64,000 nt of DNA from Pseudomonadota bacterium (GTDB taxonomy: Bacteria; Pseudomonadota; Gammaproteobacteria; Steroidobacterales; Steroidobacteraceae). A program made the position numbers and the translations under genes. The stretch is from assembly GCA_021787615.1 (NCBI GenBank), contig JAJYLP010000007.1:1-64000 (forward strand). The letters run 5' to 3'. The notes under the pieces are model-generated. The model saw only the letters and a list, made by a program, of their open reading frames with translations. It did no database searches and was not told where the DNA came from. Position 1 is the stretch's first letter. The number at the start of each line of letters is the position of its first letter. Below are positions 10,334 to 20,743 of this stretch, piece after piece.

Positions 10334-13300
10334 ATGACGTTCAAGACACTGGCCGGCGCGCTCGGCGCCGCGCTCTGCCTTTTTCTGCTCCCTCACGATG
10401 CGCAGGCCCAGGCCGCGCCCGGTCCGGTGCAGGCATTGATCCGCTACCCCAGCATCCACGGCGACACCGTGGTATTCGAGGCTGGCGGTTCCGTCTGGAA
10501 AGTCCCGGCGCAGGGCGGCGAGGCCGTGCGGCTCACCGCGGATTCCGGCCACGACTCCCACCCCCTGGTGTCGCCCGACGGAAAATGGGTGGCGTTTACG
10601 GGCTGGTATCGCGGCAATACCGACGTCTACGTCGTCTCGATTGACGGCGGCCCGGTCAGGCAGCTGACCTGGCGCTCGGTCAATGCGCCCGTGAACGGCA
10701 AGATCGCGACGATGCCGGACAACATCGTCGTCGGATGGACGCCCGACAGCCGCGATGTCGTGTTCCTGTCACGCCGCGAGAGCTTCAACCCGCAGATCGA
10801 GCGCGCGTTCGAAGTACCGGTCAGCGGTGGTCTGCCAACCGTCCTGCCGATGCCTTGGACCGGCGCGCTCTCCTTCAACGGCGGCGGCACCGCGGTCGCG
10901 TATAACAAGCTCTCGCGCATCCTGCGCCCGTTTCACCGCAAGCATTATTTCGGCGGGCAGGCCGATAATATCTTCACGTACAACCTCAATAGCGGCCAGA
11001 GCAGGCAGCTGACCCATTGGAAGGGCGAGGATACCTTCCCGATGTGGGTGGGCGAGACGCTCTACTTCGCCTCCGACCGCGGAGCGGCAGGCGTGCTCAA
11101 TCTCTGGGCGAAGAACCTCAAGACCGGCTCAACTCGCCAGGTAACGCATTTCCCGATCTACGACATCGACTGGCCGAGCGCGGGCAATTCCGGCATCGCC
11201 CTGTCCGACGGCGGGCACCTTTACGTGTACTCGTTCGCGACCGGCAAGCTGAGCCAGGTGCCGGTCACGGTACCGCTGAGTGGAACGCACACCTTGCCCT
11301 ACGAGTACTCCGCCGCAAAGATGATCCGCGCGGCAGATGTCGCTCCGGACGGCAAGCTCGCCGTGTTCAGCGCGCGGGGCGCGCTGTTCACGGTGCCTGC
11401 CGAGTATGGACACACCACGGACCTCAGCACACGCGTTGCAAGCAACGACAAGGATCCGGCCTGGTCGCCGAACGGCAAGTGGATCGCCTACATCCGCGCC
11501 GACGGCCTCGACAGCCAGGTGATGGTGCGCTCCGCGGACGGCCACGGCACACCGCGCGCGTTGACGCGCAACGGTGACGTGACCTATTCTGGCCCGCTGC
11601 AATGGAGTCCGAACAGCCGCTGGCTGACCTACACCAATTCGCGCCAGCAGCTGTGGCTGGTCAACGCCAAGACTGCCAAGCGCAAGGAAGTCACCACGGA
11701 TCGGCAAATGATCGTGGGCGCATTCCAGGACGTGGCGTTCTCGCCCGACAGCCGCTGGCTGGCGTTTTCCAAGCACCTGCCCAACCATCTGCGCGCGCTG
11801 TTCATCGTCAACGTCGACACCGGCGCGTTGCATCAGGCCAGCCGCGGGAACTTCAGCGACAGCCACCCGGCCTTCTCGCACAACGGCAAGTACCTGTTCT
11901 TCGTGTCCGCGCGTCTCGTCAACCCCGTCCTGTCCAGCTACAACTTCGGTGCCTCGGGCGCGGTGCCGGACGGGTTGTACGTGACCACGCTGCAGGCGGC
12001 TACCCCCTCGCCCTTCGCGCCCCGCACGCAGCAGCCCACCGCCGGATCACACAAGGCGAAATCTCATAAGATCAAGAGCAAGCACAAGGCCAAGCACAAG
12101 GGCAAGCCCAAGCCGAAGAAGCTTCACGTCAAGATCGACTTCGCCGGGCTCATCGAGCGCGCGGTTCAGGTGCCCGTACCGGCCGCCAACATCATGCAGA
12201 TCGATGAGTCCAAAGGTGTCGTCTACTACGCGACCATGCCGGTGCCGGTGCTCGGGGGCGCCATCCCCGGGGAGGTGCCGCAACTTCGCGCCTACAACCT
12301 CGCGAAGCGCAAGGGATTGATGCTGGCATCGGGCATCGGCAGCGGCTTCGCGCTGTCGGCCGACGGCTCGACGTTGCTCTATCAGCTGCAAGGCAAATGG
12401 GTGCTGCGCCCGGCGGCCTTCAGCAAGCAGGCCAAGGTCAAGACGCTCGACACCGCGCACATGCAGATGCAGGTCGATCCGCGCGCAGAGTGGACCGAGA
12501 TCTTCAATGAAGCCTGGCGCAACGTGCGCGATTACTTCGTGAACCCCGAGCTGATCAAGCGTAAATGGGCAACGATCGGCAAGCACTACCGGGCGCTGCT
12601 GCCCCTGGTGCAGGACCGGGAGGATCTCAATTACGTCATGGCGAACATGATCGGCTCCCTCGGTGAGAGCCACATGTATATCTTCGGCGGCGACACGGGC
12701 TGGAAGTCCCCGCCGCAGCCGACGGCCGGTCTTGGCGTGGAATTCGCGCTCAATGCCTCCGCGGGGCGCTACTATCTCAAGCGCATCTTCCGCGGCGACA
12801 ATACCATCCCGGGTTACTACGCGCCGCTCGCGCAACCGGGGCTCAAGGTCAAGGCGGGCGATTACGTGCTGGCCATCAACGGGGCGCCGCTCAGCGCTCC
12901 GACCAACCCGTACTCCCTGCTGCAGGGCACTCTGGGGCAGACCGTGAGCCTGGCCATCGCGGCCACGCCAACCGGAAAGCCCTGGACCATCCTGGTCAAA
13001 CCGATCGTCAACAGCGACAAGCTGCATCTGCTGCACTGGATCAACAACAATCGCCGCAAGGTGAACCGACTCTCCGGCGGCAAGGTCGGCTACATCTACC
13101 TCAACGACATGGAGGCGACCGGCCTGCACGAGTTCGTGCGCCAGTTCTACAGCCAGATCGACAAGCCCGGGCTGATCATCGATGATCGCTGGAACCTCGG
13201 CGGCTTCATCGACACCATCCTGTTCAACCAACTCACGCAGAAAATGGTGGCGGCCTGGGTCAATCGGCACGGCGCGCACTACCAGAGCCCCGAGAATGCC

Positions 13301-13735
13301 TACATCGGGCACATGGCCGCGCTGATCAATCACGGTTCGGCCTCGGACGGGGACATCTTCGCGTACCGCTTCCAGCAGTACCATCTGGGCCCGACCATCG
13401 GTTCGCGCACCTGGGCCGGTGTGCGCGGTTATGACAACCAGTTCACGCTCCTTGACGGCGGCCAGCAGGTCGTCTCAGAGATCGCCATGTACGGCACGGA
13501 TTCGAAGTGGGTCGTGGAGAACATCGGGGTGGTGCCGTCCATCCCGGTGCACGTCAACCCCGGTCTGCTGGCCCGTCACGACGAGGATACGCAGATCGAG
13601 ACTGCGGTCAGCGTGCTGCTGAAGCAGATCAAGCAAGAGCCCGTGATCGTGCCGCCGCGGCCGTCGTGGACCCCGGCGTTCCCGCAGCAGCCGTCATATC
13701 CGCCCTGTCCGGTGACGAGCGGCACCTGCCAGTAG
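10334..13735 (+). CDS. Tricorn-like S41 family peptidase with beta-propeller, PDZ and TSP protease domains
   Basis: MTFKTLAGALGAALCLFLLPHDAQA signal peptide; repeated SPDGKWVAF/SPDSRWLAF blades; PDZ-like LKVKAGDYVLAINGAPL; C-terminal GKVGYIYLNDM and NHGSASDGDIFAYRF. Confidence 0.9.
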   Translation: MTFKTLAGALGAALCLFLLPHDAQAQAAPGPVQALIRYPSIHGDTVVFEAGGSVWKVPAQGGEAVRLTADSGHDSHPLVSPDGKWVAFTGWYRGNTDVYVVSIDGGPVRQLTWRSVNAPVNGKIATMPDNIVVGWTPDSRDVVFLSRRESFNPQIERAFEVPVSGGLPTVLPMPWTGALSFNGGGTAVAYNKLSRILRPFHRKHYFGGQADNIFTYNLNSGQSRQLTHWKGEDTFPMWVGETLYFASDRGAAGVLNLWAKNLKTGSTRQVTHFPIYDIDWPSAGNSGIALSDGGHLYVYSFATGKLSQVPVTVPLSGTHTLPYEYSAAKMIRAADVAPDGKLAVFSARGALFTVPAEYGHTTDLSTRVASNDKDPAWSPNGKWIAYIRADGLDSQVMVRSADGHGTPRALTRNGDVTYSGPLQWSPNSRWLTYTNSRQQLWLVNAKTAKRKEVTTDRQMIVGAFQDVAFSPDSRWLAFSKHLPNHLRALFIVNVDTGALHQASRGNFSDSHPAFSHNGKYLFFVSARLVNPVLSSYNFGASGAVPDGLYVTTLQAATPSPFAPRTQQPTAGSHKAKSHKIKSKHKAKHKGKPKPKKLHVKIDFAGLIERAVQVPVPAANIMQIDESKGVVYYATMPVPVLGGAIPGEVPQLRAYNLAKRKGLMLASGIGSGFALSADGSTLLYQLQGKWVLRPAAFSKQAKVKTLDTAHMQMQVDPRAEWTEIFNEAWRNVRDYFVNPELIKRKWATIGKHYRALLPLVQDREDLNYVMANMIGSLGESHMYIFGGDTGWKSPPQPTAGLGVEFALNASAGRYYLKRIFRGDNTIPGYYAPLAQPGLKVKAGDYVLAINGAPLSAPTNPYSLLQGTLGQTVSLAIAATPTGKPWTILVKPIVNSDKLHLLHWINNNRRKVNRLSGGKVGYIYLNDMEATGLHEFVRQFYSQIDKPGLIIDDRWNLGGFIDTILFNQLTQKMVAAWVNRHGAHYQSPENAYIGHMAALINHGSASDGDIFAYRFQQYHLGPTIGSRTWAGVRGYDNQFTLLDGGQQVVSEIAMYGTDSKWVVENIGVVPSIPVHVNPGLLARHDEDTQIETAVSVLLKQIKQEPVIVPPRPSWTPAFPQQPSYPPCPVTSGTCQ

Positions 13736-13745
13736 GCCAACGCCC

Positions 13746-13778
13746 TGCCGTGCGGCGTGACGCTGCCCGGCAGGGCTG
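13746..13778 (+). terminator. Stem-loop after the tricorn-like gene
   Basis: gccctgccg ... cggcagggc inverted repeat immediately downstream of the stop. Confidence 0.5.
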
Positions 13779-13836
13779 TCAGGTCCGCTCGACGCGACTG
13801 CGGCGCAGAGGATGCGCGCGGGAGGAGCTGCGCGCC

Positions 13837-15054
13837 TCAGATGTCCCGCAGGGCCGCCGCAATCGGCATGCGCGCGGCCCGCACGGCCGGATACAGTCCG
13901 CCGGCCATCCCCATGGCGATCGACCACAGCACCGCCTTCAGCATGGTCGAGCCGCTGACCAGAAAGTGAAAGAAGACCTGCGGCGTCGTGGTCGTCACCG
14001 CGGTCTGCGCTCCGATCCCGAGCGTGCTCGCCGCATAGCCGTTCAAGCTCACGTAAACAACCGCCGCGCCCAGGATTCCACCCAGCGATCCCAATAGCGA
14101 TCCTTCGAGGAGCGTCGCGGTAAATACGATGCCGTGCGGATAGCCCAGCGCCCGCAGCGTTGCGACCTCGAAGCGGCGCGCCTCCACCATCACGAGCAGC
14201 GTACTCATGGCGCCGAACACCGCCGCGGCGGCCATCATCGTGGTGAAAAAGCCGCCGACCCGGGTGATCAGCTTGCTCATGCCGGATGCCTGGTGCGCGA
14301 AATACGCGCTCTCGCGCATCACGTGCAGGGCGTTCTGCGGGTTTTGATTGAGCACGCGCGTGAAGGGGTCAAACGCGCCGCGCGAGGTCAGCCCGACATA
14401 CAGTGAGGAATACGTGCGCGGGCGGCGCTCGGCCCCCTGCAGCGACCCCAAGCTGGTCCAGGCTTCCGAGGAGAAGAACTGGGGGCCGGCGGAGAACACT
14501 CCGACCACGGTCCACATCGTCCCTGCGGCCATCACCCGATCACCGATGGCGAGGCCGCGGAAGCTTCCCTCTGCGGCCTCACCCACCACGATCTCATTCA
14601 GGCCGGGACGGAACCACCGGCCTTTCACCAGATGCAATTCTCTGTCGATCGTGAACATCGTCGGCGAGACGCCGCGCAAAACGATCCGAGCCGAGAGGCT
14701 GCGTCTGCGGTAATGCACCGGCATGCTGCCGAGTAGGTCTTCCGCGATCAGCGGCACACCGCCGGTCCGCGCCACGCCCGGCGCCTCAGTCGCCTCCGCG
14801 ACGGCTCCCGCAGGCACACTGCTGCTCCATTCGCTGTTGCTGCCCCGGCTCAATACGAGCGCGGTGGTATTTTGCGCCGCGGCATCGAAGATGTGGCGAT
14901 AGCCACCCGCCATCGCCAGCACCGCCGCGAGAATGCCGGCCACGGTCGCGAAGCCCAGCACGGTGACCAGGGTGTCGACGGGGCGCGAGGGCCATTCGCG
15001 GACCGCGGCGAGCGTCAGTCGCAATACGGCCCGAATGGTGTTCATGAACCGCAT
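13837..15054 (-). CDS. ABC transporter permease, FtsX/MacB type
   Basis: MRFMNTIRAVLRLTLAAVREWPSRPVDTLVTVLGF; MacB periplasmic-core and FtsX C-terminal helices. Confidence 0.85.
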   Translation of the reverse strand: MRFMNTIRAVLRLTLAAVREWPSRPVDTLVTVLGFATVAGILAAVLAMAGGYRHIFDAAAQNTTALVLSRGSNSEWSSSVPAGAVAEATEAPGVARTGGVPLIAEDLLGSMPVHYRRRSLSARIVLRGVSPTMFTIDRELHLVKGRWFRPGLNEIVVGEAAEGSFRGLAIGDRVMAAGTMWTVVGVFSAGPQFFSSEAWTSLGSLQGAERRPRTYSSLYVGLTSRGAFDPFTRVLNQNPQNALHVMRESAYFAHQASGMSKLITRVGGFFTTMMAAAAVFGAMSTLLVMVEARRFEVATLRALGYPHGIVFTATLLEGSLLGSLGGILGAAVVYVSLNGYAASTLGIGAQTAVTTTTPQVFFHFLVSGSTMLKAVLWSIAMGMAGGLYPAVRAARMPIAAALRDI

Positions 15055-15056
15055 GC

Positions 15057-16196
15057 TCACCCCTTGCGCAGGACCTGCCCGCAGTTCAGGCGCACGACCC
15101 GCAGCGCGGGCAGCAGCGAGGAGAGGGCGACGAGCCCGATTGCAATGAGCGCGCTCGCGGCCACCGCGGCAGGGGTCAGCATGATGCCCGGCAGGTGCAG
15201 CTTCTCGCCGGCGATGGCATGCACGACGAGCCACGCGCAGAGCATACCCGCGGCGGCGGCGGGAACGATCGCCAGGAACGCCTCGAGAAACACCAGCCAC
15301 ACGAGCCGTGACGGCACGAACCCGACGGCTTTCAGCAGCGCGAACTCCCCGAGCCGCTCCGATACCGAATGAATCACCGTGTTGAAGCAGATGAGGAACA
15401 GGCCGAACAGGCTCGCGACGATGACCACGGAGGTGATCGCATTGACGTCGGCCAGTCGCTCGACGATTCCCTGCAGCAGCGACTTGAAGGTCTGCGTGCG
15501 CAGCGGCGTCGCGCTGTTGGCGAATCTGCGCTCAATGGCGCCGGCCAGCGCGTCCGCCTGGCGCGCATGGCGCGCCTGAACGAAAAATGCGTCGACGGTA
15601 TTCTTGTGCGTCCAGCGGCGGTAATAGCTGAGATGAAGATTGACGTCGCTCGCGAAGTTCACGCCGTTGCGCTTGGCGATCACCCCGTCGACGTGAAACG
15701 TCAGATCGCGCTGCGGCGCTGCCGGCATGGGCTGCAGCACCAGGTCCTGTCCGGTCCGCCAGCCGTTCTGGTGAGCGCTCGCGGCGCTCACCAGCGCGCC
15801 GGTCCGGTCAGCGAGCCACGCGCGCGCCTCTGCGCCCGGGAGCGCTCCGGAGCGCACCAGGCCGGAGATGGCAAGGAAGGCCTTTGCGGACAGACCCTCC
15901 ACCCCCACCGGTCGGGCATTGGCGCCGTAGCGCATGGACGTACCGCCGATCGCGACCGCGGCGCGCACCTGCGGGAATGATCGCACGGTCGGCAACAGCC
16001 CGATCGGCAGCTGGGTCGTTCCGCCCCTCGGTTCAATCAGCAGGAGGTTCGCCCCCACCTGCACGGGTCCGACCGCGAAGCCGTGGCGAATCGCGAGGAA
16101 GAAGCCGAGGAGCATGAACGCGACCAGCGTGGACAGTCCTACGAGCAGGGTTCGCAACCAACGCCGGCGCAGTGTCCCGAAGACGACTCTGTTCAT
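15057..16196 (-). CDS. ABC transporter permease, FtsX/MacB type
   Basis: MNRVVFGTLRRRWLRTLLVGLSTLVAFMLLG; C-terminal FtsX helices; immediately upstream of the second permease. Confidence 0.85.
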   Translation of the reverse strand: MNRVVFGTLRRRWLRTLLVGLSTLVAFMLLGFFLAIRHGFAVGPVQVGANLLLIEPRGGTTQLPIGLLPTVRSFPQVRAAVAIGGTSMRYGANARPVGVEGLSAKAFLAISGLVRSGALPGAEARAWLADRTGALVSAASAHQNGWRTGQDLVLQPMPAAPQRDLTFHVDGVIAKRNGVNFASDVNLHLSYYRRWTHKNTVDAFFVQARHARQADALAGAIERRFANSATPLRTQTFKSLLQGIVERLADVNAITSVVIVASLFGLFLICFNTVIHSVSERLGEFALLKAVGFVPSRLVWLVFLEAFLAIVPAAAAGMLCAWLVVHAIAGEKLHLPGIMLTPAAVAASALIAIGLVALSSLLPALRVVRLNCGQVLRKG

Positions 16197-16509
16197 TGTG
16201 GATTTGTTCGTCCGTCATTGGCATGCGAACCGGCCGTGGCGCACGCCGATCCGCCGGCCACGAGGCTCGAGCCAAGTCCCGGAGCAGAGCCAACAATGAC
16301 CGAAAAGTGCCGCACAGTCTACAGGCCCGATGTCACAGGCGAATGAGCCCGCCAGGCATTCTCTTCGGCGCCGATCCCGATTGCTCCATGGTGCCGCGGA
16401 CAGACGGGCTCATCGGATTGTATTTCCATGCGCGGTGCGGCATCGGAGCGTTGAGCAGATCCCAAGGGCGCGGGCATCTGCCGCATCTTTCGCTGGATTC
16501 ATTGCGCCG

Positions 16510-18279
16510 TCAAGGGGAGATCTCCTCGATCCTGTTGTTGTAGCTGTCTCCGACGTACAGATTGCTGGCAGCGTCCACGGCGATGCCGAAAGGATGACTG
16601 AACGCGTATATCGTGCCCGTGCCGCCGCTCGGAAGGGTGAGACCGGCCACCGTGGTGACGACCGCCGCGGGCGTGATCTCGCGGATTGCGTCATTGCCGC
16701 TGTCGGCGACGAACACATTACCTGCCGCATCCACCGTTACACCGGCGGGGCCGAGGAACAATGCGCTGGTGCCGGTCCCGTCCTGATAGCCGCCCGTGCC
16801 GGGCGAGCTGCCTCCACAGGCTCCGCCCCCGCCCGCCCAGGTCGTGACCGTATCCGCGGTCCCGACCGAGGTGATCTTGCGGATTGCGTTGTTGTTGCGA
16901 TCCGCGACGTACAGGTTCCCCGACGAATCGAACGCAAGCGAGGTCGGCCCATCGAACGATGCAGCCGCTCCATTGCCGTCAGTACAGCCAATCACACTTG
17001 CCGAGCCGGCAATGACCGACAGCGTGCCCCCCGGCCCGATCTCGTCGATCTCGTTGTCGCCGGTATCGGCCACGAATACGTTCCCGGAGGAATCAACCGC
17101 CACGCCCTGCGGGCTGCGCAGGCCGGACGCCAGCGTCTGCATCGTTCCCGCCGTGGTGATCTCGCGGACCTCGTTGTCACCCGTGTCGGCCACATACACG
17201 TTTCCGAACGAGTCAACCGCCACACCGGCCGGCCGATTGAATGTCGCCGAGATCCCAAGCGGGGTCACGCTCCCCGAGGGTGTGATCTCGAGGATCTCGT
17301 TGCCGCCGGTGTCGGCAACGTAAATGTCACCCTTGGAATCCACCGCCACGCCCGTCGGATCGCTGAGCGCAAAGTTGCCCGCATTCACAGGCTGTACCGT
17401 CGCGTTGGCCGCCACGCATGTAAGGTTCTCGCCGGTGAGATCGGCATTGATCACGCCCGAGTAATCCGAGCTGCTCGGCGCGCAGGTCTGCCAGTCGGGC
17501 TGCGTCAGGATCGACAGCGCCACGTTCGTGCCCGGTGGCACCTCGGTATAGGTGTAGGTCGTCGCGCCCGCTGCGACCGAGAGGCTCTGACCCGCGGAGT
17601 AAAACTGCACATGCAGCCCCGATGCGGTGAGCCCGGCGATGCTCCCCGTGATGGTGTAGGCGGTGGCGAGCGCTGAGCATGATACGCTGACGTTCGTCAC
17701 ATTGCCCAAGATCGTTCCCGTGCTCGATGCGACCGTGCAGGTCTCGCCGCTCGGCGGCATCTCTTCCGTGACCGTGTAGGCGGCTCCGGATCGCAACACG
17801 GTGGGAAAGGTAAACGTGCTCGCACCGGACGCAATCGACAGATCGTTCGCACCGTTCAATTGCAGGACGAGCCCGGAGGCCGTGAGGCCGCTGACGGTGC
17901 CCCCTACCGCGTAGGATGCCCCCGCCGCGCATGTGACGCTGACCGTCGTGACATTGCCCGTGACCGTCCCGGTGCCCGAGGCCACCGTGCAGGTCTCTCC
18001 TGACGGCTGCGTCGCTACGGTCACATCGTAGGTCGAGCCCGCCGTGAGCGCCTGGGCGAATGTGAAGGTTATCGCGCCGGAGGGCACCATGAGGCTGTCA
18101 GCGCCGTTGTCGGTGAGAACCAGTCCCGAGGAAGCCAGTCCGCTGATCGAGCCGCCGATGGTATGGGTTGCGGAGAACCCGCCGCTCACGCCGCCGCCAC
18201 AGCCGGATAGGCAGATGGCGGCCAGCACGAGACATCCGACGCTTGCGGCGCGGTGGCGGACTCGGATGGGACGCTTCAC
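16510..18279 (-). CDS. NHL-repeat lipoprotein with N-terminal tandem Ig-like modules
   Basis: GTG start giving VKRPIRVRHRAASVGCLVLAAICLSGCGGG (lipobox LSGC); repeats of SGLTASGLVLQLNGA...PSGETCTVASGTGT; repeats of GVAVDSFGNVYVADTGDNEVREI. Confidence 0.85.
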   Translation of the reverse strand: MKRPIRVRHRAASVGCLVLAAICLSGCGGGVSGGFSATHTIGGSISGLASSGLVLTDNGADSLMVPSGAITFTFAQALTAGSTYDVTVATQPSGETCTVASGTGTVTGNVTTVSVTCAAGASYAVGGTVSGLTASGLVLQLNGANDLSIASGASTFTFPTVLRSGAAYTVTEEMPPSGETCTVASSTGTILGNVTNVSVSCSALATAYTITGSIAGLTASGLHVQFYSAGQSLSVAAGATTYTYTEVPPGTNVALSILTQPDWQTCAPSSSDYSGVINADLTGENLTCVAANATVQPVNAGNFALSDPTGVAVDSKGDIYVADTGGNEILEITPSGSVTPLGISATFNRPAGVAVDSFGNVYVADTGDNEVREITTAGTMQTLASGLRSPQGVAVDSSGNVFVADTGDNEIDEIGPGGTLSVIAGSASVIGCTDGNGAAASFDGPTSLAFDSSGNLYVADRNNNAIRKITSVGTADTVTTWAGGGGACGGSSPGTGGYQDGTGTSALFLGPAGVTVDAAGNVFVADSGNDAIREITPAAVVTTVAGLTLPSGGTGTIYAFSHPFGIAVDAASNLYVGDSYNNRIEEISP

Positions 18280-18775
18280 TGGCGACGCTCCTTCAGCCGA
18301 TGAGATTTTCCCGCGAACGCATGTGGTTCGACCGGGGACTGCACCATTGCGAAGCTCGAGATCCGGATCGATCCCGCCGGGATGCATCAAACGGCCGAGG
18401 CGACTGCTCAAGGTTGCTTCCGGATCCCGTGTGAAATCCCGGTGCCCTCACATGTGCGCGGCGTTCCCAGCATTGCAACGACACCCTAACGCATGAAGGC
18501 CGTATATTCAACCGCACTGCCCTGCTCGAAACCGGTCGACGCACAGAGCCTGCAGGCAGCCCCGCTGCGGCGCCGGCGATCAGGGACCACCACCAGCCAC
18601 GATTGACCATAGTCTCGCGTCTCGCGCGACTGACACCACAACGGCAGGCCAGAGGCATCACCTCGCGGGCTCCCGATGCTCGCGTGATTAGGCCTTTACC
18701 ACCGACAATTGTTCCGGTGACGCGGCGTGCCGAGAAATCGCCACACCATTAGCCACAGTGTTCTGTCCGACAGCC

Positions 18776-18826
18776 CGTCAGTATTGGTCCGGGGAGAGAA
18801 GCTCGAACTCCCGACTCTCTGTTGGC
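18776..18826 (-). repeat. Decayed copy of tRNA-Pro 3' half plus flank (candidate att scar, left island boundary)
   Basis: cgtcagtattggtccgggg...tcgaactcccgactctctg; about 40 of 48 positions match cgtaagtattggtcgggg...tcgaactcccgaccctctg at 36741-36790 (counted by eye). Confidence 0.7.
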
Positions 18827-18871
18827 ACAGGGCATTGGGCATGCCGACGTACGCACGACCTGCTTTGACAG

Positions 18872-19081
18872 GTGCGATCCACCGTACGTTTAGACGCAGC
18901 CCTCATGGAACGTGCCTAGCAGGAAGCGGCGCACCGCGGCATCACGCTTACCGCCGTCATCGAGCAGGGGTTTCTCGTTGCGCTGCGCCGCCCCCTGAAA
19001 CACCCGCACCGCGAGTCCGTACCGCTCCCCGAATGCCACGCCGGCGGGGGCGTCTTGGCGGGCGTGGATCTGAACGACCGC
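18872..19081 (+). pseudogene. Dead vapB-like antitoxin copy (in-frame stop)
   Basis: VRSTVRLDAALMERA*QEAAHRGITLTAVIEQGFLVALRRPLKHPHRESVPLPECHAGGGVLAGVDLND aligns end to end with the intact antitoxin at 33920-34165. Confidence 0.85.
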
Positions 19082-19228
19082 GCGCGTCGGCGCCGGGGTT
19101 CCTCGAGCACCACATCAATCCGAATCGCAAGCACGCAAGGCACCCCGAGCGTCGCCCCAGCACGACATTCCTGAAAGAGCGGATGCAATACCGGGATGAA
19201 GGCCGGCGGCCGTGCAACACGAAGTCGT

Positions 19229-20743
19229 TCAGGCGGCCAGAAGCTCTCTGAGCAATGCCAGCAGTTCCTCGGCTTTGACAGGTTTGCTTGTGACTCGCAG
19301 GTGTGGATCGCGCGGCAGCTCCTTGATCGCCGAAGATGTATCTGCAGTGATGAGCACGGCCTTCAAAGAAGCACCCAATCTCTCGCGCAGCGCCGCTACG
19401 ACCTGCGTACCCTTCTCGCCCTCGCCAAGATGATAGTCCGTTACCAAAAGATCCACGCCGACCCCTTGCCGCGCATCCTGTAGCGCCTCCTCGAGCGAGG
19501 AAACCGCGCTTACGCGGTAGCCCTCCACGTTCAATAACATACGTGTCGCCTGTCGCACGGCCGCATCGTCCTCCACCAGGAGGACGCGCGGCCGATCAAT
19601 TCGCGGCCCGGGCGCAGCGGCGCGCTGCGCATCGATGCATAGCGAGGCGGCCTGTGGGACGCCCGATGGCAGCTCGAGACAGAACGCCGATCCTTTGCCG
19701 ACCTCTGAGCGCACGTTGAGCCTGAGATCGAGCAGCTTGACGAGGCGCTGCACGATGCTTAGCCCCAGGCCAAACCCGTCGCGGGCGGTGTTAGTCTCGA
19801 CGCCCACCTGATAGAACTCGTCAAATATGTACCTGAGCTGATCTGCCGGTATCCCCACCCCCGTATCGAGCACTTCGATGCGAACCAGCGCCTGCTCGCG
19901 CAGACAGCGCAATCGCACACAACCCTGCCGTGTGTACTTTATGGCATTCGCAACGAGATTTCTCAAAATCTGTCCCACCAGCGATGGGTCGCTGTGAACG
20001 CAGTCCACGCATTCCTCGGCCTGCAGAGCGAGGCCCTTGCTTTGCGCGAGACTTGCGAACTCGCGATGCAACTCATTAAACACTGCGGCCACGGCAAAGT
20101 CGGCCTGCTCCGGCTTGATTACTCCGGACTCAAGCTTGCTGATGTCGAGCAGCGCATTCAAGAGTCGCGACATCGTTCCGATCGCTTGCTCCTGCTGGTT
20201 GAGCGCATCGGTGGCGTCCGGCCCGGCCAATGTCCGGCGAAGAATGCCATTGAGAAGGGCGAGAGTCTGTACGGGCTGGCGCAAGTCGTGGCTGGCGGTG
20301 GCCAGAAACCGGCTCTTGCCCAAATTCGCACGATCGGCATCTTCTCGCGCCGCCACGATCGCGATTTCCATCCGCTGCCGCTCGGTCACGTCGCGGATGA
20401 CCGCGACGTGACTGCCGTCAGCGTCGCCAATGGGACTCACGCTCATCTCCACTGGAAACTCCGTCCTATCCTCGCGCCGGCCAATCAGATTCACTTCCGC
20501 ACCGATCAACCACACACCAAGCTCGCCCGGGCGCTCCTCTGTGTGTGCGATGTGCCCGCCCGGACAGCACTGCAGAACAAGCTGCCCCATGCTCTTGCCA
20601 ATGACCCTCTCGGGCGAATACCCGAACAGAGCGATGACCTGTCTGTTCGCGAACCGGATTACCCCGAATTCATCGACGAGCATCATCGCATCTGGTGCGG
20701 CATCGAGTGCGCGGTGAGCGAGTTCGGCTGTCGAGTTTGTCAT
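19229..20743 (-). CDS. Hybrid sensor histidine kinase/response regulator (PAS-HisKA-HATPase-REC)
   Basis: PAS (AAPDAMMLVDEFGVIRFANR), H-box (FLATASHDLRQPVQTL), N/G boxes (NLVANAIKYT, GFGLGLSIV), C-terminal REC (VLLVEDDAAVRQATRMLLN...LLVTDYHLGEG). Confidence 0.92.
   Translation of the reverse strand: MTNSTAELAHRALDAAPDAMMLVDEFGVIRFANRQVIALFGYSPERVIGKSMGQLVLQCCPGGHIAHTEERPGELGVWLIGAEVNLIGRREDRTEFPVEMSVSPIGDADGSHVAVIRDVTERQRMEIAIVAAREDADRANLGKSRFLATASHDLRQPVQTLALLNGILRRTLAGPDATDALNQQEQAIGTMSRLLNALLDISKLESGVIKPEQADFAVAAVFNELHREFASLAQSKGLALQAEECVDCVHSDPSLVGQILRNLVANAIKYTRQGCVRLRCLREQALVRIEVLDTGVGIPADQLRYIFDEFYQVGVETNTARDGFGLGLSIVQRLVKLLDLRLNVRSEVGKGSAFCLELPSGVPQAASLCIDAQRAAAPGPRIDRPRVLLVEDDAAVRQATRMLLNVEGYRVSAVSSLEEALQDARQGVGVDLLVTDYHLGEGEKGTQVVAALRERLGASLKAVLITADTSSAIKELPRDPHLRVTSKPVKAEELLALLRELLAA

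Noticed and set aside
16600-17350. Regularly spaced DNA repeats resembling an array
   Set aside because: They are codons of NHL-repeat blades, not CRISPR; units are about 160-170 bp and coding. No CRISPR array or cas gene was seen anywhere in the window
19081-19228. Possible vapC remnant after the dead vapB
   Set aside because: No residues matching the intact VapC PIN motifs could be aligned in any frame
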